From positions 429,015 through 493,014 of the forward strand of contig JAKMXF010000188.1 of assembly GCA_024704765.1 (NCBI GenBank): a stretch of 64,000 nt of DNA, given 5' to 3'. The notes beneath the pieces are model-generated. The model was not told the origin of the DNA and did no database searches. It saw only the letters and a program-made list of their open reading frames with translations. This document shows, one piece after another, positions 45,375-57,289 of the stretch (position 1 is its first letter; the number at the start of each line of letters is the position of its first letter). This DNA is from Oopsacas minuta (Eukaryota > Porifera > Hexactinellida > Lyssacinosida > Leucopsacidae). The translations under genes and the position numbers were made by a program.

Positions 45375-45595
45375 TTTGTAATATGATTTAATTCTAATAT
45401 CGGTTCATAATGGTTTACCGCATCTTGTATATAATATGATCCAGCATCATTCGCTGGAGGACTACTCATAATTTCCATTAAACTAGGGCCTTTCCCAGAA
45501 TACTCCATCCAACTATTTTTCATCTCTGTAGTACTTACCCAAATATCTGTGTTAAACAATAAAGCTATAGAAATAATTCGATATCTCCACCACAC
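45375..45595 (-). other. Unrecognised open frame abutting a Helitron-like 5' end
   Basis: A possible acceptor (TTATTGTTTAACACAG) precedes a frame reading STTEMKNSWMEYSGKGP, SLMEIMSSPPANDAGSYY and IQDAVNHYEPILELNHI. Its composition is more protein-like than most chance frames here. The last codons and the TAA stop come from the TCTATATTATTAA terminus of element B2. It could be the truncated last exon of a lost gene, or chance. No homologue recognised. Confidence 0.2.
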
Positions 45596-45699
45596 GTTTT
45601 GTCCATATTCATATTTGACTTACTAATGTACTCTTTTGTGCTTCGATACGTAAGAGATATATTCTGTATAAACTTCAAACATATTTGACTTAGTTTTCC

Positions 45700-46150
45700 C
45701 ACTATACTTTCTGTTATTATTTTTATGTATATTTATTGTTGTTTATATGAATATAAAGTAAACAGATTTCAAAATTGTGGTAGAAGCATGCTTTCAACGG
45801 TTATACTGGGGTAATCGAGCATGCTGAGTCCAAATATGATATTGTAAACAACATCTATGTTAATAAATCTGAATTGTCGTTTGTCTGTTTGTTTGTCAGT
45901 TTATATGTTATTGTTGTTTTAATGAATAGGCTTGCTCTCAACGGCTACAAACGGGGTTGATCTTACAAAATATTTCAATAACATATATGCTATATACGTA
46001 TATTTGTGAATTGCATTGTTCTATATATATATCTATATTAAAATACTCAAAGGGGGCGTCAATTTGGTGAATAATGGATACCTCGAGGCGCAATACGACG
46101 AATTCATCGCGAAGCGACGAGCCAAAGGCTCGTTAACTCGTAAATTTGAA
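45700..46150. repeat. Family B internal units and a GC-rich end-like segment
   Basis: GAATATAAAGTAAACAGATT, GCATGCTTTCAACGGTTATA, GGGGTAATCGAGCATGCTGA and ATGATATTGTAAACAACAT match the internal units of copy B1. A separate GC-rich stretch at 46080-46140 carries GACGAGCCAAAGGCTCGT, also seen inverted near 63350-63365. Confidence 0.5.
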
Positions 46151-46479
46151 TTGAATTACTCCCATAATACGGTCAAGTAGTTTCGACTTTCAAGTATGAT
46201 ATATCTTCAATGTCATCAAGTCAAAATATATACTGAGCAAGACAGGCAGTATACCCATCCATCCCTTAGTGTATGGTTTCCCCATACCTAAGTTGATTAA
46301 TTGCGCTCAATTAATTGTTAAACGACCTGATATTGACCTGACATTAAACTGAAATCGACAAGAAAATGATCTGATTAATCTTTACACCAGACTTGACCTG
46401 ATCTGACTAGGTAAATACATTTCACGATGACCTGACCTGATCTGAAAAGCCTGTTTGAAACACATTTTGGGGATTAGAT

Positions 46480-46660
46480 TGACAAATTTTCAAATTCTGT
46501 CAGCCTAAAACGATCATAAATATGATCTAAAATTTTCGGGAAAAAAAGATAGCGGTCTACCATTCGATCACTGCTTATTAAAGGATGGGCGATCATCCTC
46601 CGATCGTCAAAAACAGATCATGATCGTGAACGTGGATCATTGATCGCATGATACCAATGG
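46480..46660. repeat. GATC-rich repeat, copy 1
   Basis: Seven GATC sites lie between about 46557 and 46650. CTAAAACGATCA, GGGAAAAA and ACCATTCGATCACT recur at 59215-59280, so this is an interspersed repeat. Confidence 0.6.
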
Positions 46661-47072
46661 CCTACTAATTACACTTCGATTTTAGAAACTCAGGGTATAA
46701 TCTCTAAATAGAAGGTAAATGTTTTGATGGATTAACTAAGCCATCAGCCTTGGGATTTTGAGGCTGATAGATAATTTTAGTGGCAATTGGCCACCAGCAA
46801 ATTCGTCTATCAGTGGTGTATAGACACAAGAGACATGTAATTAAATAAGATATAAATAATAGATTCACATTAATAAATACTATGTATAAAGACAAATTAC
46901 ATAAAATATGGAAACAAAGTGACTCAATTGTAGTAAAATACCTTTTCTGTTAGAAAAGAATGCTACTTTGTACAAAATGTGTGAAGTATTTACAGAACGA
47001 CCGTAGATTCGAAAGAGAGACTCCAATTACCCTTGATAAAAATGCAGCATCGAGGTCTAGCATTAAGCATAA
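46661..47072. other. Downstream of the DAPK-like stop; nothing recognised
   Basis: A 63-codon minus-strand frame (46704-46895) is leucine/isoleucine-rich without a domain. Probably 3' UTR plus intergenic sequence. Confidence 0.3.
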
Positions 47073-50000
47073 CTAACAAATGTATGACGTCACTTCAACG
47101 CCAGTGATGTTAATAATTACAGAGCTTTCAGCATTCATCACAAGATTACTACTTTCTATTATATGACGTACAACATCATCTCTTCCCAGCTTCTGCAGCG
47201 TGTCTATCAAAACAATAAGGGTACTACTCGTATGTGTCTCCCATTTCTTCAAAATGTAATCAGTTGGACTCATGAAGGTTTCGATTAATTCAACATTTGG
47301 TATTTCATCAGCAAGGCCTAGCAAAAGAGCCAGAAGGCACCAGTCTCTGCCAAATCGATCTTGATGGTCTAACATTCTGCAGAGATGCCAACGAGCTCGC
47401 CGGGTTAGTTGGCGTATGTGTTGGAGAGGAGCACTGTGAGCTAGACTGGACAGGTCCTCGGATCCACAGCAAATCAAATCTACTAATCTCTCTGCATCCC
47501 CGCTAATTCTGTTAGTGAGGTCTGTGTGGCTCTTCTGAGCTTCAAATATGTCTGAGGGTTCGTACCAAAATGGATAACGCTTGTGGTTCTGTAAATCTCT
47601 TGCACTTAGAACCTATGAAAATATCGAATAAGAATTCTATGCAATGAAACTGAATTAAGCAAATAATAGGTAATAACTACAAGTACAAGTACAGCTGACT
47701 CAGAAATATTGTGACACTTATACTCCAAACAATATTTCCCAATTAACCGAAATTTATTGCCAGCTGGAATTAAATCCTTGTTTGGATAACTTTCACAATT
47801 AGTTGGTGTCCCGATTAAGCGGAATCTGCTGTATTACATTCTATATCCAGTATAAAAATCGGTCATATGTACAGGATATATCTTACAAACATTTAAGAGG
47901 GATGCGGGAGGGGCAAGCTCATATGGGTATACTCTCCCTCTAAGGGCCAGGAATTAGTACTGACAAAGGAGTGATGATTGGCTAACAATTTTTCAATATT
48001 CACTAATAGTAACTAGAAATCTAATACCAGTGGTGGTATAAAATTAGAAGGTTCGGTGAATTGTCGCAGCTATACCCAAATGGTATGCTTGATATCTTAC
48101 TTACCATAGCCAAGGCCCTGGATAGGGGGTGAAAGGGGTAACCGTTTTATGGTGACAGGTGCGGGAAAGGAAAACGTGGAGTGATGTAAGATTGAAAGTC
48201 GTTAGGGGGCGAAATCATATCCTGGGGCTTGATCATGGCAATAATACTAACAGCAGGAAAATGTTGAGCGATTAAAACAAGACCAACCAGACCAGTCACG
48301 CCTGCCCTGAATACTTTCGCAATAAATAATCGTATTTCTTCTGGCCTCAGACAGACTTATGTTGTCCCCTCCCTGAAGTGTTGCCTAGATCTAACAGGCT
48401 TGGGCCTAATAAGTTTATATTTGTACCTGAATCATACTGAAATCGTGTTTCATTCGGATGATTATAGATTCACAATTTTTATTTTAATAGACTAATCTAT
48501 ATTATTAAATCTCAATTGTTTGTTTGTTTGTTTGTTTGTTTGTTTGTTTGTCCGTTGTCAAGGAAAGGATTTATGGTATGCAATTTTGAAATAGTCGCAT
48601 AACTATGTATTTATCGTGTTTATCAAGGAAGAAAATAGAATTCAATAAAACTTCACTAAATATATCAAACACGCTGAATCCGATTTTCACACTTTTGGAT
48701 TAATCATATGTAAATTTATTGTTGTTTTTATGAATATAAAGTCAAAGAATTTCAAAATTGAAGTAGAAACATGCTTTCAAAGGTTATACTGAGGTGATCG
48801 AGTATGCTGAGTCCAAAGATAATATTGTAAACAAGATTTTGGGAATATTTGTTTACTTTTAGGTACATAAAGTAAACAAATTTCAAATTGATTAAGAATC
48901 ATACTTTCAACGACTATATTAGGATAATCGAGTATGCTGATTCCGATTTTCACACTTTCGAATTAATCATATTAAATTTATTTGTTATTGTATGAATATA
49001 AAGTAAACAAATAGTTGAAATCAGGAAATCTACTTAGAGACTTGCTCTTAACAGGCATATAAGGGTAATCAAGTACGCTGAATCCGAATATGATATTTTC
49101 AACTACGTATTGTGAATATTTGTTGTCTTTAGGTGTATAAAGTAAACAATTTTCTAAATAATCCTAGAAACTTGCTTTCAGCCGTTATACTGCAGTAGTC
49201 GGGTACGCTGCTTCCAAGTATGAATTTATCACCAAAGTATTGTTTAATATGTTGCTACTTATATACTTTGATTAATTTGAGACACAAGTGCCTAGCCTCA
49301 TGCGAACACAGTGTGTTAGCATACAGCGCAGCGCGAGGAAGCAAAGCGCGCTAGTTCATTGATAAAAGGAAAATAATTATGAACAATTCAAATCACGGTT
49401 GCACAAAATTTCCATGACATTGGATAAAAATGCTGTTTCTAAGAAGATTATAATATTCATTTACAGGATAATTCAGTTTAAACAAGATGGGATGAAATGT
49501 ATTTCAAATACAGTAATTATGGCTTATAAGGACACCCTTGGATGTGTAAAATACGTTATTATATTTAACCGACATTAAATAAGTATTGAGTAAATAGGTT
49601 TGTAAATTATATTAACTCTATTTAACTATAACGTTACATTGGTAACAGAGCAATGGCTGAAAGTTTCATTAGTTTACCCGGATATACGAAAATGGTAGTG
49701 TCGAAGAATGGTTGCACGTTTTGAGATTTGTGCTGACGCTAATAATTGGAAGGAGAAAGGGGGGCATTACTAATTCCTACTCTTTTAGAGAAGGAGGAGT
49801 TAGTGGGGTATCTCGAGCTTCCTAGTGAATTACGTAGGATTATAACGCAGCAAATAAAGCTCTGCTGGATGCATTTCATCCCAAAGAAGCAAGATGAAGG
49901 TGCACGTGAACAATTGTTGCTGCATAGATTTCTTGCTGGAATACTGGAGCAATAAAGCAAATCAATCAGAGCATGCTCCGAAATTCGATGGGCAACAGAT

Positions 50001-53000
50001 GCTATTAACGTTCCTGATGTTATGTCAACTTGAGGGAAAAGTAGCAGTAGTAACAGAATGGGAGTTGTAGCGAAAAGTCCAACGACATCAGATTGGGACA
50101 GTTAGATGATAAGTTGGATCGATTGCTATTAAAATTAGAAGAGATGAGAAGCAAGAAGTTATGGCGATTCGGCAATGAATTGTCGAGTAACCCATTTTAT
50201 CTGTTTTAGATGTGGATCTGCTGGACACATCCGTCGCAACTGTCCTTTAAACTACCAAGGGCCAACCGGAAGGATCACCCGTCTTTCTACCCCAGCGGCC
50301 CGAAAAACAGATCCATCTAGAATATCCTGTGATATGGCAAATAAATGATTTGATCTTTAAGTAAATCATTAAAAATGTGAGATAAGAAAAAGATCAATCA
50401 TCAAATCATCGAATTTAGGCGGAAAATCAATCAAAAATTATCAAAAATATTTAAGCAAAACCCGAAACGAATTGAAGAGCACCAAACACTTGGAAGGTTA
50501 CGTGTTGTACTGATTGTTACTTAAAGGTGGAGAAGTGCAATAGATTGGTTTATCATCTGTAAGGCTAGTATTGATTTTAACTGTCTGTTATCCATTGAGT
50601 ATGTAGTACTAACTATAACGTTACATTCTTGTAACCAGTATTCATAAGAGCGATATCCACTGTACATCGAATATATGTTCTTATAACCAATAATTTTCAA
50701 TTTAGAAATGATTGAAATGGATCACAGGCCATGGTTCTTATAGCACATATTAAGTTCTTATACGGATATGTTCCTATAACCGGTATTCTTATCAGCGATA
50801 TCCATTGTATAGAGGGATTAGAATTAGGATAATTCATTCATAATTTAGTCAACTTGATTTGCATTGTCCAAAAAGTATACATTTGGTGATATCTATTTTG
50901 AAATTATTGAGACGTATGCTAATCTCTTGCCACTCAGATATCCCAAAAATTATACTTTTTAGAGTATGAAATTGAAAATGAATTATCATCCCAGAGTATC
51001 TGAATTACCATTCATTATCATCTAACATCTACTAGGAAAGCAATTACTAGGGATGATAATTATCAATTTCTATTCTACTCCAATAGTTACCTGGATCTGC
51101 ACTGTAGCCATCTCAAAAATACTACAGTTATAATCAAGTTTATCAGGAATAAATGTATATATGAAACTAAAATTTTATCACATTTTCTGCGAAAATTCCC
51201 AGCCAACAATTCTCGTGATAAGAGCTCTCCCTCCATAATAGTCTATAAAATCTAGTATAAAGCATAGAAGTGAGGAGAGTAATTACCTGAGTAAGAATCT
51301 CAGTTCCTGGACAAATATCCTGTAAGGCGCGGAAAATGACCTCGTAGAACTGACGGATCAGCGCCAGACACTCAGTTCGTGTATGCTCAGCGCCTCTAAC
51401 ACAAATGTGAATAGCTCTATCGAAGTCTGTCAGCTCTGTTTTAACTTGTACCTCTCCTCTACAACAAATCAAACCCTCGCTCCAGATTGTCAGTTCCTGG
51501 TCCTCGAAATCTTCTTTGAAAATACGCCGTAATCTAATCTGCAATCTCTGAAACAGTCCTGGAGGAAATACGTCTAAATCTGTCCTGCACTGCAGACGGA
51601 GGCCAGTGTAACAAGTGTAGTTAGGCTCAGCAGCCCAGATTCCTAAAGAACAGATGTAGATAATTTCAAGCACGAGATTGACTTGATTAAGCTAAACTTA
51701 ATTAGAAATATATTATTGACATCAAGCACAATTACAACAGATGCAAACCTTAGGTCAGTGATATTGTATGATGATAGCAAAATACAATATTACATAAATG
51801 ATAGAAATTTGATATTAAAGTAAGTGGGATATACGTAGAGCCTTATACAGCACCTTTCCCTGTAGCTAGAGACTCAGTCTTATTGAAATTTTGAAAGAAT
51901 TTCACTTTTTAAGAAATATTTTTCCGGAAAGGAACACAGGATTTTCCAATTTCAGTAACAGTCTAGAATAATCTTAATTAACCTACCATATAAACTCTGC
52001 ATATCTACCAATAGTGGGAATTCGTACATATCAACTTTATTAAGAAGAGGCAAACACATCTCAAAATGCTCAAATATCCGAGCGACTGATAGAGGGTTAC
52101 ACTCCTGGTATACACGCTTAAACTCATCGAGATGAATTCTCCCAGTGACTGATCTTAGTTTAGGTATTGTAAAATTGTCGTTAGCCAGAGAGGGTGCGAA
52201 TATCCGTGTACCTAGCCAGCCAGGATCCAACACTACTAGACTTGTATTCGAAAACCGATTTATAAAAACAATCTCTCCCATCTTGTCTAAGTCTTCTGAA
52301 ATATTAAATAATTCCGTCTTTGAAACGAGAGGATTAACAAACTCTTTAGTCTTCTGTAAGTACTGGTGCCACGGTAACACAGGGAAATTATGGTAATCAT
52401 TCCTCCAATCTTTGAGCACGCCAGCCATCGTATCCACCATACCAGAATGATAGCCATGACTCTCTACAGACTTCAAACGGAGCTGACTCAAATGATCCTA
52501 TAACAGAAGAATGTGAAGATATATAAACATATTTTAACAATAGATAAGAGTATGCGGTATAAGGCAAGGTTTGTGGGGCTACATTTATCTGCTAATATGT
52601 ATATAATTATATTTATTCAGGATTCCTAAAAATACACAACGAACATGCAGCATATGAGCATCATTATGAAATGACACAATACAGTACATTCCATTAAATG
52701 ACTCCATATAAATTTAATAAAGGAGTTCGGTGAATAGTTTGAATCTGAATAACTCTTCACGGTAGAAGCTGAATCACAGAAAGAGGAAATAATAGCTGAA
52801 TAGAAAAATTAAATTGATGTGGTCTCAATTCGATGGTGATATAATTACGTGAATTAGGATAATCTATTGTATGGATAACAAAATTCCAATCAGTTAGAAA
52901 CCTAACTATACTACAGTTGTGTATCATACTTACTATCGAGATTTTAGCTAATACTTGTAATAACAAAGAATAGCTACAGAGTGGGAGTATGACTTTTGTG

Positions 53001-56000
53001 TACAGAGACATTTGTGTACGAAACTAGTGCGACATTTGTGTACAGTTAATCACATCAAAAGCCAATTCTATCGCCTGCCAACGTGAGTTCTAAAGACTAG
53101 ACAACATGCTACCGTACACAAACGTAGCAATAACTGTACACAAACGTCGAATTGTCTATTACACAAACGTCGAATTGTCTATTACACAAAAGTTGCATAA
53201 GTTTTTACACAAACGTCGCATGAGGTACTGTACACAAATGTTTCCCTCCGCTACCAAGTTCCGCCTCTACATATACAGGGCTTGAATATAATTGTTGAAT
53301 GGTTGAAATTTTGATCTACAGGAAGTCACAATTCAGATTAATATTTAATGTGGTTTTTACGTCATAATTACTGTACAAAAATAGAAAATTTCTAGAATTT
53401 ATTAATACTTGAGCCAAGAAGTGCCGAGATCAAGAACGAAAAGCTGCGTAACAGCCCCAATGTCAAGGATTCCATAATAATTCTTTTGATGGACCATGGA
53501 TAATAATTTCATAAAAGTTGCTATATCGTTAACTACGTAATCGTACGGGGCAATATTTTCTAGGATCAAGATACGTAGTTACGTGTTTATTGATTTGCTC
53601 AGCGTCTCCGACTAAAAACACTATCAGAATTTGCTATTTTATACTTATGGTAAATTCGAGGCACAAAGTAGCGGAACGAACCCGCAAGCAAAGCCCGCTA
53701 GTAAGATTACAAACCAGAAAACCATTACCTTGAGAGCAACAAGTCTAGACGATCTAGGGTTGAGTGCGTTGATAGTAAAGGTCTGATTAGAGAAGGAAAA
53801 GAACTGTTGGAATTCTTCTCTAAGAGTGTATAGGATAGTTTGTGCTATCTCTTTAGCAGGTGCTGCCTCCTGGCTGGAGATTGAAGGAGCAAATGTTTGA
53901 CTAGATGATAGAGATAGAGAGCTTCCTAGAGTTGAGTCATCACTTGAACATACGGAAGAGAATGAATTACGTCGACCCAGCTTCCCACAGGCAGCACTTA
54001 TACCTTGAGCATCTAGAATATAGTCCATCTGATCTAGATGTGTGCCCACTAACAGGACCCAAGGCTTGTTAATAGCATCACCTCCCCTCAGCAGCACGTG
54101 ATCTAGACTCAATTTTGATTTAATAAGAGAGAGGTAGTAACGTAATTGTATAACCAGCTCCTCTAATGGATCTGGAAGTCTGTAAGCTAACAGATATATT
54201 GTGTTGCTGCTAGTGAAGAAGTTTACGTGAGCAGGATAGAACTCTTTCGCCCCAGACATGTCCCACACGCTAAATTGATCCTGTAATAAGAATATTGGGA
54301 AATTAAGAAGTATTTATATAATATTATTGACATTCATAATACATAAACATTACAGGATAATAAGTGATTATCCCATTGATAGATGCCAGTGATGAACAAT
54401 ACTGTGTGTATTACGTAATCAGTCAAATTGTACAGATTTCATTCATGAGGCAATAAGATCGTATAGAACTCACTTGGTATCCAGATAGAGTTATATTCTG
54501 CACGCTTATTCCGTAGGTCTTTTTGTATTCGTATGAGAGCTCGGTATCCATTATCCCAGAGCTGTGACCATGTGAACTAATATTCCTCTTCTTCAGAAAA
54601 CCTCTGACAAAGTTACACACTAAACTGTCCACGAGTTCTGTCTTACCAACTGCTGGATTCCCGCAGATCATTAGTTTAACACGTTTGAGAGGGGTGGAGC
54701 GTTGGGTCAGCTGATCAACCAATATACCTCTAAAGTAATATTGGATTATAAATAGGGAGTAGTGATAAGAGAACTCGAATATTAACAAATTTCTGTAAGC
54801 TACTAATGTATTTCTCACTCAATTATCCGATTCAGCTAATCAATAAAAAATTCGATTGGTGCATTCAATAGATCGGCTTGAATCAGATAACTGAAAGGCT
54901 GAGTGGGATAATCGAATAAGAAATACAGTGGTAGTATGTAAGATTACAATTACTACAATGTATAATGCTTGTATTAAATAATATAATGTATTCCAGGCTC
55001 AATCAGGTGAGGGCAGAATAACAAATCAATCATACTAAACAGTGCTAGACTATCTAAGGGAAGTTTCATATAAATAATAACTTTACCTTCTATTCCCAAC
55101 TCTGAGATCTGCCAGCAGTTCAGCTATCTTCCGGTTACCTTTGTTAACAGCTACTTGCTCTGGGGTGTGACCGTGAGGAGTTCTAGGCTCCATGTTACAG
55201 CCGTACAGACAGAGGAGACGTACGATATCATAGTGGTCATACTTAGCCGCAATATGTAGTGGAGAAATCCCGTTGTTGTCTAGAACATCTAAGTCAGCTT
55301 CATGAGTATAGAGAATTTGTAAGATGCTCTCATTACCTTCTCTACACGCCTATACATAGAGTAGCTGAACTATAACTTATAATATTAGAAATTAATTCAG
55401 CAGTCAGCATGCATACCTCATGTAGAGCTGTAATTCCTTTCACATCTCTGATAGTGACATCTGCTCCTTTCGTGCACAAATAGTGCACTATCTCTGTATG
55501 TCCTCTCTTGCAGGCCAGTTGTAACGCTGTGAAGCCATCAATATCTGCAGTATCAAGAGGAGAGTCATGCTCACATAAAATCGACACTATCTCCATATAG
55601 CCCCTCACAGCGGCTACATGTAGAGCAGTCTCTCCCTCAATGCTGACTATCCCCAGACTAGCTCCTGCTGCACAAAGTACCCGCACCACATCCGTGTAGC
55701 CGTGCCAGGTTCCGGCATGGAGAGGGGTCTCTAAATCTTTGTCCTGAAGATTGGGAGACGCTCCTCGCTCACATAAAAACGATACAACGTTTATATGACC
55801 GTATCTAGAGGCTACGTGTAACGGAGTCTCGCCTACAAACAATTACAGTATGATTATAACGTAGAAAACAGAGTACCGGTAGCTTAGTACCTGCTTTGTC
55901 TTTAGCATTGACAGACACAGCTGGGTGTTGTAAGAGCCATTCCACCACATTCAAGTGTGCGTGTCTAGCTGCCCAGTAGAGTGGTGTATCCCCATGCTTG

Positions 56001-56200
56001 TCCTTGATGCTGAGGTCAGCATTCAGTTCCCCCAAATACTGCACTATTTCTATGTACCCATAACCAGATGACACGTGTAATAGAGACTCTCCGTGTTTAT
56101 CGATCGTGTCAGGAGGTATCCTTTCCGTTTGCATAATCTCCTTCAGGAGGTAGAGGTCGTCATTATCGACTGCCTGAAAGGCTGTGTTAATTGCATTCAT
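47073..56200 (-). CDS. Ankyrin-ROC-COR-Death protein, DAPK1-like without a kinase domain
   Basis: Eight exons in consistent phase: 55891-56200, 55417-55832, 55087-55349, 54474-54729, 53729-54280, 51987-52497, 51287-51642 and 47073-47612, giving 1067 residues. The chain matches DAPK1 from the start of its ankyrin region to the Death domain. Residues 1-325 hold about nine ankyrin repeats (for example GETPLHVASRYGHINVVSFL, DGFTALQLACKRGHTEIVHY). The ROC GTPase domain follows with P-loop GNPAVGKT (353-360), DMSG switch II (422-425) and THLD in place of NKxD. COR covers about 600-880 (VVLDPGWLGTRIFAP). The Death domain is near 945-1045 (RRARWHLCRMLDHQDRFGRD, WCLLALLLGL). DAPK1 itself is a Ca/calmodulin-regulated death and autophagy kinase; here the match begins just after the calmodulin segment. 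An in-frame TGA lies 15 bases before the ATG, and no kinase motif was seen up to 60 kb, so the protein is inferred to be a GTPase/Death adaptor. Distant upstream exons cannot be excluded. Confidence 0.93.
48496..49354 (+). mobile_element. Helitron-like family B, copy B1, 859 bp, complete ends
   Basis: It begins TCTATATTATTAAATCTC after an A, then a (TTTG)n tract (48517-48550) and TCCGTTGTCAAGGAAAGGAT. The interior has several diverged units of roughly 110-160 bp with GAATATAAAGTAAACAAAT, (A/G)CTTGCT, AACGGTTATA, GGTAATCGAGTATGCTGA and TCCGAATATGATATT. It ends AGCGCAGCGCGAGGAAGCAA, AGCGCG, CTAG before T. There is no target-site duplication. 5' TC, 3' CTAG, A/T insertion and internal tandem units are typical of non-autonomous Helitrons such as DINE/HINE types. 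It lies in intron 7 of the DAPK-like gene. Confidence 0.75.
49740..50265 (+). pseudogene. LTR-retrotransposon Gag remnant with CCHC zinc knuckle
   Basis: Frames with several stops read LPSELRRIITQQIK, EGAREQLLLHRFLAGILEQ and, near 50205, CFRCGSAGHIRRNCPLN, an intact C-x2-C-x4-H-x4-C zinc knuckle. The arrangement resembles the end of a Ty3/gypsy-type Gag. No protease, reverse transcriptase or LTR was recognised nearby. It lies in intron 7 of the DAPK-like gene. Confidence 0.6.
50266..51286. repeat. DAPK-like intron 7, degraded TIR-repeat debris
   Basis: At 50630-50830 GCGATATCCACTGTA, TTCTTATAACC and TATAACCGGTATTCTTAT resemble the ends of the TA-flanked MITE at 60873-61015. The rest of the interval is unrecognised. 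Confidence 0.45.
52520..52975. other. DAPK-like intron 5, unassigned part
   Basis: No repeat copy or supported exon was recognised here. Confidence 0.3.
52982..53237. repeat. Inverted cluster of TGTACACAAACGTCG-type motifs
   Basis: Three copies of (A/T)TTTGTGTACAG-type sequence on the left (52991-53045) face about seven copies of (T/G)TACACAAACGTCG or close variants on the right (53113-53232). The outermost motifs would pair as an inverted repeat. The interior 53046-53110 is unrelated. Most copies are within 25-35 bp of the next. Confidence 0.7.
53355..53701 (+). mobile_element. Helitron-like family A, copy A5 (internally deleted)
   Basis: GTACAAAAAT, GAAGTGCCGAGAT and GATGGACCATGGATAA match the minus strand of copies A1 and A3. 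The end reads GCAAGCAAAGCCCGCTAG before T at 53702. The 3' end lies 27 bases from the splice donor of exon 5 (53729/53728) of the DAPK-like gene. Confidence 0.6.
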
Positions 56201-56725
56201 TGAACTAGTAAGTCAGTACGTATACTATTTCACATGTTAGTATAACTAAGACAAGCTATTTATATCACACACCACCTGAACAATGATCCGATTGTGCTAG
56301 ATTTATGAATAGAAGTATATCAAATTAGCAAAGGATTTCTAGAAAATTAGGATTGTCATTGATTAAATATTTCAATTTGTTATCTACCAATAAGTTATCG
56401 CTCAGCGCCCTCTTGGGTAGTTTCGCTCTGAAATATCCACTAAAATGCATATACTGTTAATAATTATATATGTCAAAATTGTCAATGCTTATACTATTAT
56501 TAGTAAGAGTTAGATAGATTTGCATACTTGAGAACTGTCCCGTTTTTGGCGGACGTATATTGAGGGCCAATGAGGCTAATGTCCTGCCAAAACTTGCCAA
56601 AAACCATAGTCCCGCGTTTTCGTAGTCCAGTCTAATACAAATATGGTACGTCCCGCGATGTCATGTTAACTTAGTGTATTCCGTACTTCTTTTTCTTCAC
56701 TCAGGTTAGCAAGTATGGATTTGTA
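56201..56725. other. Upstream of the DAPK-like start, nothing recognised
   Basis: It should contain the promoter, or an intron if 56200 is not the first exon (TTACTAG precedes the start and could act as a weak acceptor). No kinase-domain motif is visible. Confidence 0.35.
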
Positions 56726-56730
56726 ATAAT

Positions 56731-56984
56731 CAAGGTTGCAACAGAATAATTCAGTATTCGGTTTTCGGGTAGAACGTACTAGACTTAAGGCGATCTTTTC
56801 CCAAAACGAACATCAACTCTTGTACAAATTGCTTAGGGAGAATATTCGGATAAGACGTACTCCGGTTAGAACTAATTTTTGATCCCGAGGGAGTACGTCT
56901 CATTCGAGTTATACCGTATTATCAATAGTATTTTGAATGCTGCTTCCTGAATAATGATATTCGGTTCGAGCTGTTTCAACCTTG
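56731..56984. mobile_element. hAT-like MITE, family G, 254 bp
   Basis: Starts CAAGGTTGCAACAGAATAAT and ends TTCGAGCTGTTTCAACCTTG. The flanking octamers GTAATAAT and GGAAAAAT agree at six of eight positions. Inner blocks GGAGTACGTCTCATTCGAGT and its partial inverse AAGACGTACTCCGGTTAGAA suggest a second inverted pair. Confidence 0.7.
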
Positions 56985-57289
56985 GGAAAAATCCTCAAGA
57001 GGAATTCCATTCCACTGATTGATTCCCCCACATACACCATGCAAAATTCAACACATTGAGACAAGTTATACACCACAAGTGACGAGCGATAGCTTGTATT
57101 ACGAAATTAAAAACTTCAAATTATTCCTGAAAATTATGTTAATTTACCACTCAATGTAATGTTAGGATCAGATTATTGATATTATTGATAGAAACTATTA
57201 TCATTACAATGTATTTTCTACAATTTTACCCTATAGGAAAGCTGGCTTTATCGTATATAATTTCAAATATATATACTAATGAATTAATT

